Assembly (NCBI GenBank): GCA_001970855.1
Contig: LSSN01001551.1
Span: forward strand, 1-20,497
DNA from: Smittium culicis
Lineage: Eukaryota > Kickxellomycota > Harpellomycetes > Harpellales > Legeriomycetaceae
DNA: 20,497 nucleotides
Reading direction: 5' to 3'
Part shown: in pieces, positions 10,215 to 19,230 of the stretch
How the letters are laid out: each line of letters opens with the position of its first letter
Position numbering within the stretch: position 1 is the stretch's first letter
Made by a program: the position numbers and the translations under genes
Notes under the pieces: model-generated
Databases searched by the model: none
Seen by the model: only the letters and a program-made list of their open reading frames with translations
What the model was told of the DNA's origin: nothing

Positions 10215-12311
10215 ATGGAAGTTATCAACCCTATCAACTCAAATACAGGCCACTTCAAAGCAATGAAAAAAGGAAAGACTTTTTACTCTTGCACGTCATG
10301 CAGAGAAAGGAAAGTTAAATGCGATGGAATGCGTCCTACTTGTAGCACTTGTGTTAGCCAGGATAGAACATGCAACTACCAAGAAACGACATTAAAAGAA
10401 GAAGTGACCAAAGAGGCAGAAATGATCAACAAGAAGTTAGATAATATAAACAACGCGCTAAAAAAAATAAATAAGCTATGCAAGTCTAGAAATATTTTAA
10501 ACTCATCGAAATCTCCTTTAAATTTAAATAAACCATTGAAAGACCTGCTTGATTTAAAAAAAGAGTTCGATAATTGGGGCAATGGTTGCTCCAAAATTAA
10601 AACCTCTACAAAAATAGAAAGCTCAGAAGATAAAAAGTGCGATTCCGTTGTTATAGATTCTGAAATAAATTTGATATTGTCCAGCTCTGCCTTAGAATTT
10701 GGTTATCTAGATATTGCTGATAAACTATTTATTCAGGTTGTCGACAAAATTTCAAAAGATTCAATATTATCTACTTTAATAGGCAAAGACTACATTTTAT
10801 CCCGCCTAAAAGACAAATCTTTACCTTTACACATGAAATACAGTATCCTTTCAGTTGGGTCAAAATTACTTGAAAGCTATACATTTTTTAATAACCACAT
10901 ATACATGTGTGGTTCTAATTACGCAGAAAAGGCTTTTGAAATAATTTCTAATGACTTAGCTAATCCAAGCGTAGATAAAATTTTCTCCGCTCTCATTCTT
11001 GTCGTTCACTATAACGCTGTATCGAATTTTAATCGATCTTTATTTCTTGTTTACACGTCAACAAAATATGCTTATCTGCTCAAACTGAACGTCCTAGATG
11101 CTTCAAAATACAAGAAACCTAAATCAAATCAAGAGTGGATATCATTCGAATTTAAAAGAAGGGTTTGGTGGTTTTTATACATCAGACAAGTTAGTTTATG
11201 GATGCACGAAGGCACTATCGAAAGAATATCTTCGAGAGATATAGCTGTGAAATTACCTTCAAATGACTACTATTACAATAATTACAATTCTGACCCATGT
11301 TTAAAAAATTACATCTTAGAAACATCGTCAGCAATTGAAAAAAATGACAAAAATGATGTAAATTCAAATAGAAAAAATATAGACTATCACTACATAATAG
11401 TTAAAGCTTATATTGAACTTGGAGCTGCATCCGCTTTCTTGAACAAAATGAGAATTAATTTGTCAAATTTGCCCGAAAATTACCAATTACAAAAATTGCG
11501 TATAAAAAGTAGAATTCTAAACTTCTTCGAATTTCTTAAAACTCACTATTCTTACCTGGAGCTAGATCAAACCACATTAATCCCTAAAAATATGTCACAA
11601 GAATCGTTTAGAAAAAACGACTTTATAATTTTTTTTGTAAGCTCGTATATAATCCGATTAGCCTGCATTATTTCTAATATGCCTGATATCGTTCCTTATA
11701 GCCTTGATCCTGAACAGCTGCAAAGGTCAAAATTAGCCAAAGCAGTATGTATTGACAAAGCAATTGAAATCACAAAGTTGCTAAAATTCCCAATGGATTT
11801 TTTAAGGCCTATTATTTTTAATATTGATGTTTATTACTCAGCATGTACAAGTAGTAGTATCCTATTGAATGCATTGAAAATTCGAGATCACCCCAAAATT
11901 CAAAAGATCAGAGAGTCATACAAATTTGTATTCGATTTTTTAAAAACATACGAGCACTGTATTTCAGCAGCATCAGATTTCGAAAGCTCGATAAGGATTA
12001 ACAATATGATATATCAAAAATCTATAATTTCCAACAAAAAATTCATGAAACTTTTTCCTGAACTAGAGTTGTCTCAAATTACTAAACGAGACAACAATTT
12101 ATGGTTCATAAAACCAGCAACATCGTCTGCTGCTTTTATGTGTTGCTCTATAAGTAGTATCAGCCCTATGTATAGATATATATTTATTAAAAACTGGTTT
12201 GAAAATGGAGTGATTTTTACTAGAAATCGTAAATATTCAAACCCCACACCTATGTATAAATTTACTTGCAGTGATGAAATCGCTTGTTTAGATTTGACTC
12301 ACGCTACTTAA
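10215..12311 (+). CDS. Zn2Cys6 (zinc cluster) transcription factor with fungal-specific MHR domain
   Basis: A 698-residue nuclear DNA-binding regulator encoded by one intron-less frame. Cys26, 29, 36, 43, 46 and 53 form the CX2CX6CX6CX2CX6C zinc cluster, with the usual basic loop (RERKVKCDG) between the second and third cysteines. These proteins usually bind CGG-containing sites. Residues about 56-95 (KEEVTKEAEMINKKLDNI and following) form a charged, helical linker suited to a dimerising coiled coil. The fungal-specific transcription factor (middle homology) domain covers roughly residues 150-480. Its hallmark is KRRVWWFLYIRQ at 314-325, followed by SRDIAVKLPSND at 340-351. An Asn-rich insert lies near 365-390. 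Length is typical of the family. The chosen ATG has G at -3 and G at +4; Met17 is a weaker alternative. The target pathway is unknown because no neighbouring gene gives context. The family call is very secure; the physiological role is not predictable. Confidence 0.95.
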   Translation: MEVINPINSNTGHFKAMKKGKTFYSCTSCRERKVKCDGMRPTCSTCVSQDRTCNYQETTLKEEVTKEAEMINKKLDNINNALKKINKLCKSRNILNSSKSPLNLNKPLKDLLDLKKEFDNWGNGCSKIKTSTKIESSEDKKCDSVVIDSEINLILSSSALEFGYLDIADKLFIQVVDKISKDSILSTLIGKDYILSRLKDKSLPLHMKYSILSVGSKLLESYTFFNNHIYMCGSNYAEKAFEIISNDLANPSVDKIFSALILVVHYNAVSNFNRSLFLVYTSTKYAYLLKLNVLDASKYKKPKSNQEWISFEFKRRVWWFLYIRQVSLWMHEGTIERISSRDIAVKLPSNDYYYNNYNSDPCLKNYILETSSAIEKNDKNDVNSNRKNIDYHYIIVKAYIELGAASAFLNKMRINLSNLPENYQLQKLRIKSRILNFFEFLKTHYSYLELDQTTLIPKNMSQESFRKNDFIIFFVSSYIIRLACIISNMPDIVPYSLDPEQLQRSKLAKAVCIDKAIEITKLLKFPMDFLRPIIFNIDVYYSACTSSSILLNALKIRDHPKIQKIRESYKFVFDFLKTYEHCISAASDFESSIRINNMIYQKSIISNKKFMKLFPELELSQITKRDNNLWFIKPATSSAAFMCCSISSISPMYRYIFIKNWFENGVIFTRNRKYSNPTPMYKFTCSDEIACLDLTHAT

Positions 12312-12330
12312 TAGATTTTAAACTAATCTA
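12312..12330 (+). other. Small stem just after the stop codon
   Basis: TAGATT (12312-12317) and AATCTA (12325-12330) form a 6-bp inverted repeat with a 7-base loop directly after the TAA. It might be a 3' UTR structure, but a six-base A/T-rich stem could easily arise by chance. Confidence 0.2.
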
Positions 12331-12335
12331 GAAAT

Positions 12336-12341
12336 AATAAA
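12336..12341 (+). promoter_or_regulatory. Possible polyadenylation signal AATAAA
   Basis: A canonical AATAAA lies 25 bases past the stop codon of the zinc cluster gene. The motif is common by chance in this composition, so only its position supports it. Confidence 0.35.
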
Positions 12342-12940
12342 ATAACCAAAATCAAAATTAAAGACCCAGATTCCGTTTTGAAAAAGCTAAATATGATATT
12401 TAAATACAGTTTCATTGAATTTAACAAAGACCAGAGTGAGTTTATTATTTTCTGAAAATTTAGCATTCGAAAATACCAACTCCACTTGTCATCAATATAT
12501 ACCCTATTACTGATTATAATGAATATTTATTTAGACCAACCTCCTCTAAATTTATAGTCAAAAAATTATCCAAAATTCAATAAGTAACATGAAAAATATC
12601 GCCAAAATATTTAAATAGATAATAAAAATTAATTTCTACCAGTAAACTATCTATTAATTTCTTTATATTTATCCAAGTACTTTTGATTAAAATAATGAGT
12701 ATGTCATAAGGTGGCTATATACTTTTAATCGTTATTTAGTAGATTACCTTTGATCTCCTATAAATAAAGCCTTTTTTTTAAAACCAAAGTCAATTTTATT
12801 GAATTGATATCAAATACAAAAACTGATAAATCATTTAAAAAGTGAATATCAGATAATTATGTTAGAGCTATTCCATAATGAAGGTATTTATTAATTAAAA
12901 TAATAAGAAATTGCTAATAAAATTCAGTTTTTATATAATC
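12342..12940. other. AT-rich downstream spacer
   Basis: About 600 bp between the zinc cluster gene and repeat copy B. No gene, RNA or recognisable repeat is seen. Confidence 0.5.
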
Positions 12941-12995
12941 TTTTTTATAGCATAATTTTTTTGGTGCGATAAAATAATAGAAACTATTTATAAAG

Positions 12996-13193
12996 TTAAC
13001 CCTTTTCACGGGCGGTAGACTATTTTTAACCTCGAAATATAGCCAATTGAGTTATATAATAACAATATAATTCCGAGAATAAATCAATAATTGGTACATT
13101 ATAAAGTATCAGTAAATAAAAATTTTAATTGTAAATCATATACGAATCAATAAATTGATTTTTTTCAAAGGGTGTTGGGCGGGAAAGGGTTAA
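12996..13193 (+). mobile_element. TTAA-type miniature element, copy 3 (full length)
   Basis: Bordered by TTAA at 12996-12999 and 13190-13193. The left end starts CCCTTTTCACGGGCGG and the right end finishes TTGGGCGGGAAAGGG, so the outer bases form an imperfect inverted repeat on CCCTTT/AAAGGG. The core is 190 bp with no coding capacity. A TTAA target and CCC-starting ends are hallmarks of the piggyBac superfamily, so this is probably a non-autonomous piggyBac-like element. No transposase gene lies in the window. Confidence 0.8.
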
Positions 13194-13384
13194 CACTTTC
13201 CTGTTCAACGCTCTTAAATAATCTGAATTTATTGATTCGTTTATGATTAAAACAAATTGATTATTTGCTATTATTATCCAGCTAACCAATAATTTTTAAG
13301 GAATCGGAATTAATCTGTTTTTAATTATCTCAGTTGGCTATATTTTGTAGGCCAAAAACAGTCTACCGCCCATGAAAGGGTTAA
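13190..13384 (-). mobile_element. TTAA-type miniature element, copy 4 (inverted, shares a TTAA with copy 3)
   Basis: On the minus strand this copy begins at 13384 with TTAACCCTTTCATGGGCGG and continues TAGACTGTTTTT, followed by ATATAGCCAACTGAG. It ends at the TTAA that it shares with copy 3, where its inner end has drifted to AGGAAAGTG. The core is about 187 bp. Its outer end is the same kind of end as the outer end of copy 3, so the pair is arranged tail to tail. Confidence 0.8.
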
Positions 13385-13955
13385 TAGTATCAACTTAGTA
13401 CAAAGCATAATAATCTAATATTCTAATAAAAATAAAGTCCTCTTATGATCTATCCGCTGCGTACCTAAAGGTAGATTGAATCAATCTACCCATCGAAAAA
13501 CTCATCCAGGAATTTTTTTTTTCAAGTAGGCTAGGTGACCTAAAAAAAAAAAGTAGTCATTCAATTAACCTCGCTCCATCAAAATTAAAATCGTCAAGAT
13601 CATTGAGCTCCTAGCCAGATAATAGATCTAACAGGTTTATTAAAACAAATTATCTTAACCAAGTATGAGAAAGGTCGACCTGAATCTACTACAATAAGCA
13701 TTTGACGACCAAAATCCGTATAAATTTCGAATTTTATACTTGTGCGCAGTGATTTATCCAGAATTTGCTGAAAGAATCAGTTTCTACTGTTTTGTGATGA
13801 CCCTCCTCTGAAATCGCTTCATATAATATCCCTGAACAATAATAATTTAAATCTCTGGTTAATTTTAATAAAAAAATAATATAAAAAGTACACTATTTAA
13901 GACTGTATTATACGACAAGGCATATCACTCTTTATAAGATTTGAGGTGGTTAGAA

Positions 13956-15243
13956 GATTATTTAATTTTCACTCTCATTTATTTTTTTCTGTATTAAGTG
14001 TCCCCCAAATGAAAAAAAATTCTAACTTATAATAAAAATTTAGAATTGTAAAAGTAAAAACGATAACATTGATGACATATTTTTATATTTTTAAAATATT
14101 GTGAATATTCCTTATTCTTAAGTATGATATTTTAAAAAAACTACCGAAACGAAAAAATTAATCGAATATAAGTCAAAAATTTTAGCGTTATCAACTTTTC
14201 GATCTCAAGGCTGCGCATTAATATCATAATTTTGATTATAAAAGCTTATATTAAATAATATCTTAATATCTTTTATAGACCCAAATTTTTATATCAAATG
14301 CTTTTTAGATGTAATTGTTTTAATTTGAAATAAAACGTTCAAATTGTATGTGAGATTGTAATTATTATTTTTTGAAGCTTCTCAATTAGAAATTTTTATT
14401 TTTTATAAGTTATGAATTCAAAATAGCATTAATTGGCCAATTTTTCTGATAATGATATTATTTATATCTCAAATAATAAAGTAAAAATCCAATACAAATA
14501 TATTTATTAATTTAATATATATTTATAAATAATACTGCTTATTAGTTATTACAATTTTAAATATGGAAAATTATGAAAATTTTATCTCATCCTCTTTAGA
14601 GTAAAAAGTGTTCAATCCTTAGATACTCATCACCTTTCATTAGAAATATTTAATCCTCTCCTATTGCAAATTAAATGACATTTATATTAAAAATAAAGCC
14701 CCTATTTTAATTTCTTTACTATTAAAAAAGTTTGTTAAAGTGTTTTTGAAATTTTGAGATCCATAAACAAATAAGAATCAAATAAAAAGTTTTTTTAATT
14801 GTCGTTGAGTGTTTAATAACAACATTATTAAATATTTCAGTTTATATCACAACATACATAAATTTTACAGAATTTTGTAACAGTCACAATAATTACACAG
14901 AAATAATTTTATTTTAAACATATCAAATAATCCTCAGAATTCAAATAACATAGATAAATTTATACATTTATATATATATAACTATATCATAGATATAAAA
15001 AATAGATATTACTAATTATAATAATTTTTTCTCCCCGCACACAGCTAAGATTCAAAAATTATGATGGTACAATTATTAAATATTTTCTAGCATTTTTGAA
15101 ATTGAATATACAACTTTAATATAAATAAGATAATAGAACTTGTTATATTTTTGACGCACAGTGAATTTTAAATAAATGGAATAAAAATATAAACAAAATT
15201 TACTGTTGTGAGTCTCGATCTACACGTTATTGAACTCGATTAT
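13956..15243. other. AT-rich non-coding stretch
   Basis: About 1.3 kb with no supportable gene, RNA or element. It includes poly-A/T runs and an alternating TA block near 14969-14982. Confidence 0.6.
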
Positions 15244-15441
15244 ATAACCCTTTCCCGGGCGGTAGACTGTTTTTGAACCACCAGATATAGCCAAAAGCGT
15301 TCAATTAAAATAATTTAGTTCCGAGGCTTTAAGAAGTATTGGTGTATTTTAAATTAACAACAAATAATAAACTTGCTTATAAATCAAAAAAAAAAATATA
15401 AATTTGATTTTTTTAAAGAGTGTTAGACGGTAAAGGGATAC
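15244..15441 (+). mobile_element. TTAA-type miniature element, copy 5
   Basis: The left end reads ATAA then CCCTTTCCCGGGCGGTAGAC, and the right end is AGTGTTAGACGGTAAAGGG followed by ATAC. The core is 190 bp (15248-15437), equal to copy 3. Internal ATATAGCCAAAAG matches the other copies. The flanking TTAA has mutated on both sides (ATAA and ATAC), suggesting an old insertion. It is non-coding. Confidence 0.8.
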
Positions 15442-16383
15442 TAATACTTATACAATGGCTAAAATATATCAAAAAGTAATATTCAGTTATAGAGTTGAAA
15501 TTTTTTATAAATTATATTATCACCATGGATATTTACTGTAAGGTGATCAAGTCCTTTAGGCGACGATTAATAAATAATATAAGTTATAATTAGCCAATTT
15601 AAGTAATTTTCATAATTATTAGACTAAAATCTAAATCACAAAAATCCAATAAAATCATAGCAGGTATAGATTTAGTATCTAAAAAAATTTAAATTATAGC
15701 ACTGAAGTATATTATATAATACCCTTGAAATCTATAAAGGTAAATCAGAACTATACGTGAGACTTTATATCACCCTCGCTTTTAATATCATATTGACTAA
15801 TCTTCACCCTAAAAGGTTCGAATAATATAAATATAAATTAAAGTGATATGAATATTAGTGTATTATGAGGTTGTACTAATATCCTGTCTATGATAAGTAC
15901 CATTTTTCTAAATTTTATTCAAAAATCATGTTATACTATTCACTCTTTTAATCTTTAGAATTATTCGTCAATCCCCCCCTCCCTCCCCCGGCTTTAATAT
16001 GCTTATAGATCCATATAACATTCGAGCTTATCTTTCATATTTGATAGCTCTTTGGGATTTCTAACTATGTAATCAAAATATAAAGGCTAATTGAAGTAAT
16101 TGATATCCATAAAAGCGAATTTAAATTATTATATTTCAGAAAAAAGATAATTTAAGCGTTTATCTTGTTGGATAAACCCAAACAAAAAATTACAAGCTTT
16201 TAAAAATAATTACATTAAAATAAAATAAAAATGTTTTTTTTATAGTATTAATGTAAAATACGCGTTAGTGTTATTCTTATCATCTTTTTTTTTCGCAAAG
16301 GTACTCTACCAGTATAATGATTATCAAAAAAAAATTTTATACAACAAGAATAATTAAAATTTTATCTCCCTTCAAAAAATTAA
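15442..16383. other. Spacer upstream of the DIRS relic, with a C-rich tract
   Basis: No gene is seen. Positions 15973-15989 hold a striking run of C interrupted only by single T. A segment at about 15735-15835 resembles part of the tracking tyrosine recombinase relic downstream and is listed separately. The left terminus of the retroelement should lie somewhere in this interval, but I cannot place it. Confidence 0.4.
15735..15835 (+). repeat. Possible recombinase-end fragment upstream of the DIRS relic
   Basis: CACCCTCGCTTTTA at 15771-15784 is identical to 20011-20024, which lies inside the tyrosine recombinase pseudogene. The flanks are weakly alignable in the same orientation: GGTAAATC upstream resembles AGTAGAAAGC, and CCTAAAAGGTTCG downstream resembles CCTAAGGAACGTGCG. 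This may be the remains of another copy's recombinase region or part of a split terminal repeat. The rest of the alignment is poor. Confidence 0.35.
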
Positions 16384-17178
16384 ATGATGGAACAAGCTAA
16401 TGAAGCGTTAGCTCCTGTAGTCCAAGAATAATTCAATGCATTGACTGAAATGATACAGAAATTCTTACGATAAAAGGAGATCAACTAGGAGCAAAAAGTC
16501 CCGTACTTCACAAGAAGGATTGCGGCGACAACTATATCAGCATATCCAGACCTCATAGAGGCACTCCCTTCAATTGAAAAAGACTTCTTCCGCACACCGC
16601 TGACAGAAGAATATAGGAAAAAGGAAAAACACTATATTCCGAATTTTAGTTGATTGAAATACCTTCCACTGCCACTAAACGAGTCGGTATCTATGGCAGT
16701 CAAGAGATCCGAAAGTGCCTTGCACAGGATTAAAATCGCCATATCCCAAGGTACACGTCAGATTGATTATTACGTACATCGCAGGATCCAGGATAACCTA
16801 GGCCGAACTGCTGAAGACCAGAAAATTGTCTTTTCCAACATAAAAAGAGACCTTTTATCTGAAATAACATCCATGATCACACAGTAAAGACTTGAAAACT
16901 TTCACAAGGGAATGAAACTTACTGTAAACTGAATCAGTTAATTGAATCAGAAAAAAAAAAATCTGATGTACCAGGAAAAGCTGGATGCTCTGATCTCCAG
17001 CAAGATGCCTGAAAAGCGCTCCAGAATCCGAAAGTCCTTTCGCGGTCGCCAGCATGTTAGCGCCTAAAACGGCACCTACTGCAAAGCTACTCATGTGCAA
17101 TCCGCAGAAGCTGCACATATACTAGTCACTAGTAACAACCACCCGCAGAAATCAAATTTTCGCGGGAGAGGATGCAGA
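16384..17178 (+). pseudogene. gag-like ORF of the DIRS relic, broken by stops
   Basis: One frame reads from the ATG at 16384 (or 16387) across about 265 codons with only point stops: TAA 16429, TAA 16471, TAG 16486, TGA 16651, TAA 16885, TGA 16930, TAA 16939 and one near 17065. The longest clean piece is 16654-16887. The peptide is hydrophilic and helical in the first two thirds (for example IEALPSIEKDFFRTPLTEEY at about 16552-16611), then becomes basic and ends in an RGRG-type tail near 17160-17178, as expected for a nucleic-acid-binding capsid-like protein. No CCHC zinc knuckle is seen. Position directly before the polymerase supports a gag role; sequence family is not recognisable beyond that. 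Confidence 0.65.
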
Positions 17179-18205
17179 CAGAGAAAATAGTTTCATTAGA
17201 CCCGCCAACTGGGACCCAAGCTGGGGAACGCCTCGCAATGTTTCGATCTGCGCAAATAATACTAACGAGAAAAGGACTTCGTCTGAAAATTTTTCGATAA
17301 GCGGTTCTGGATTACATCCAGAAAACCAGAATCGAACAGCAAAGATTACGAGGAGAACCGAAAGAAAATTTTTTGTAGAGCAGCGATGCTTAGACGGCTT
17401 TCGGCCCTCCAACGTTAGCTCTTCTCTAAAAATTTACCTCAATGGCTCGACGATGAGTCTGCAGCATCTACTATAAGCAATTATGTTGTAGCCGCATCCG
17501 TTGAAGCTGAATCTAATTTGAAAAAATATTAAAATCTGCTCGGAATCTTTCTGGATTCTGAAGAAAGAAGTCTCCCCGCTTCTGTACAAGAAAACCATAG
17601 AGGAGGTCAAGGATCGAGGTCATGGATTCTAAAGCAACCTTTTTGTGATTCCAAGGAAATCAGAGAGACTCAGAACAGTTCTGGACCTGAGGAAGATGGT
17701 TATGCATTAGAACAGATACATTTTTAAATTAAAAAGATGGCGTGATATGCAGGATATTTTGATGGAAATTTTTCATTACCAAACTAGTGTTAGAAGATGC
17801 ATTAATTCGAATCCTGATTAACAAGATTTGCAACAAGCATCTTGGATTCTGGTGGAACGACAAATCTTGCCAGTTACGTGTGCTCCCGTTTGGAATTTTA
17901 ATCAGAACCCTCACCTTCACTAAGGTCTTACGACCAATTCTGACTTGGGATTGATCACAGGTTATGCAGATCTCGGCGTACCTAAACGACCTGTTAATTT
18001 TATGTGAATTCAGGGGCATATTCAACACAAAAAACCAGCAGAATTTACTCCAAGATGCTCGAACTGGATACAAAATCAAGGAAGTGAAATCTTCAACCAC
18101 ATCGAAAAAAGTTATTACGAATTTACGAATTCATACCAACGCGTGGGAAATGACGCTGAACGTTTCCAGTTACAAGGTCAGTGACCTACACCGGGAGGCC
18201 TGAAA
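17179..18205 (+). pseudogene. Reverse transcriptase of the DIRS relic, broken
   Basis: The N-terminal part is patchy: TRKGLRLK near 17265-17288 in one frame, then TIEEVKDRGHGF near 17590-17627 and FVIPRKSERLRTVLDLRKM at about 17642-17698 in another. After a frame change the palm domain is readable from about 17780 to 18203. It shows LVLEDAL (17784-17804), where the family has an Asp-containing LDLEDAF-type motif, then LRVLPFG (about 17874-17894), TFTKVLRPIL, and YLNDLLIL at 17979-18002. Both catalytic positions are damaged: Val replaces the first Asp, and Asn replaces the first Asp of the YLDD box. A TGA interrupts the frame near 17952. The enzyme would have copied element RNA to DNA; this copy cannot. 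Confidence 0.85.
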
Positions 18206-18815
18206 GTTATTTAATACAGGCTAAAACTCACTGAAGAGCTTGGCGAGTTTCATCAAGAAAGCGCAAGCAATGCCAGTGGCTCTTCTAACTCGAAGCTTAA
18301 TGTTACGAAGGCTCCTTTAGCTAAAAAACACTGCACTATCTACGCTGAAATTTTGGACGTCCACAGCCACTCTAACGTAGCCTGCAATAAAGAATCCGAA
18401 ATAATGGAAGGTGTAACAAACCAAATGGAATAGGCAGTCATTAATTCCAAAAACTCCAGAGCTGGAGACCTTTACAGGTTTTAGCAACAATGTATGGATG
18501 GGGTATTCGAGTCAAAAGCCTATTCAGGGACATGAATTCTGCAGGTGGCACATATTCACACCAATGTAAAGGAGCTACTGGCGATCTTATTTGCGCTACC
18601 TCTCAAGGGGGTAATAGGGTGATCAGCACTTATATATTCCGCAAAAAAAAACAACAACCCTTGCCCATTCTCGGAAATTTGGAGGCACTACATCCCCGAA
18701 GCTTCTGGGAATTGCGGAACAGATTTGGGCACATTGTCTACTAACCAAAATTCGCCCCCAGGTAACTTACGTACCACCAGTTCTGAACCCGGTTGATGCA
18801 CCGAGTTGTCTAACA
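18206..18815 (+). pseudogene. RNase H domain of the DIRS relic, broken
   Basis: Continues in the same frame as the reverse transcriptase through SLASFIKKAQAMPVALLTRS (about 18236-18295), which is the connecting segment of DIRS polymerases. FTGFSNN at 18471-18491 occupies the place of the first catalytic Asp motif (TDAS), with Asp replaced by Gly. HIHTNVKELLAIL (18551-18589) is readable only in another frame; it carries the catalytic Glu. The frame then returns for KFGGTTSPKLLGIAEQIW and VTYVPPVLNPVDAPS, where the last catalytic Asp (18795-18797) is kept. Stops include TGA at 18201 and several between 18233 and 18620. Confidence 0.8.
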
Positions 18816-19230
18816 GCGAAAACAGGATGTTCAATATCAGACAAAAAATTCACGACGCTGATCTTTATGTTCGGTCCGCACGACGTGGTATTTTTCGAAT
18901 CCAAAAAGAACAAGATGATGGAAGCCTAATACAGCTGCTTCACGGATATCAGTGCAGCAGGTATCAAATAGCTGTCGATCAACTGGAGTGGGTCGAAGAG
19001 CCCACACGCTTGCTCACCATCGAACTTAATCTCGCAAGCGGTTCAGAAGGTCAGAAGGGAACGACTGACAGTAACTCTGATAGCTCATCTATGGAAATAA
19101 GCAATATGGTTCCGCAGTCTGATGAAATTGGCAATTTTCCAGCCGCTTTTACTTTAGGTGGCAACAATAATTATCGATCCCAAAAGCGGAAAATCGCCGT
19201 TAACAAGGAATAAGATCTGGAGTATGATCG
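18816..19230 (+). pseudogene. Methyltransferase-like segment after RNase H, broken
   Basis: Read in the same frame as the end of RNase H and the recombinase. It shows GPHDVVFFESKKNK near 18873-18914, YSCFTDISAAGIK after the TAA at 18927, then LSINWSGSKS and NLISQAVQKV. Many DIRS elements have a Dam-like N6-adenine methyltransferase region here. The D-x-x-F...N, the Tyr-containing segment, the small W motif and a PP-type loop (here degraded to SPHACSPSN) fit that idea. The assignment is inference. A 135-codon open frame at 18806-19213 overlaps in a different frame and looks impressive, but it is the shadow of this segment. Confidence 0.55.

Larger units (their letters stand above)
12941..13955 (+). 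repeat. Dispersed ~630-bp repeat, copy B, interrupted by a miniature-element dimer
   Basis: This is the second copy of the repeat at 5231-5885, in the same orientation and more AT-rich. The left part (12941-12995, with TTGGTGCGATAA at 12961-12972) and the right part (13385-13955, with CGTACCTAAAGG at 13460-13471 and TCATTGAGCTCCTA at 13600-13613) are continuous in copy A but separated here by 389 bp of TTAA-element sequence. No open frame survives. Read on the minus strand, both copies keep short matching peptides around 13590-13650 (for example LGAQ preceded by PVR), which may be a coding vestige or only the result of nucleotide similarity. Confidence 0.75.

Noticed and set aside
16384..17178. 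Reassigned genetic code (TAA/TAG read as Gln)
   Set aside because: TGA stops and frame changes also occur in the element, and the intact zinc cluster gene has no internal TAA or TAG and ends at TAA. Mutational decay explains the stops better.
16855..18100. Several minus-strand ORFs of 86-123 codons
   Set aside because: They are antisense to recognisable gag and RT relic sequence and show no family motifs.
18806..19213. 135-codon open reading frame as a gene
   Set aside because: It is out of register with the RNase H, methyltransferase-like and recombinase frame, which shows the family motifs with point stops. The open frame is a shadow.
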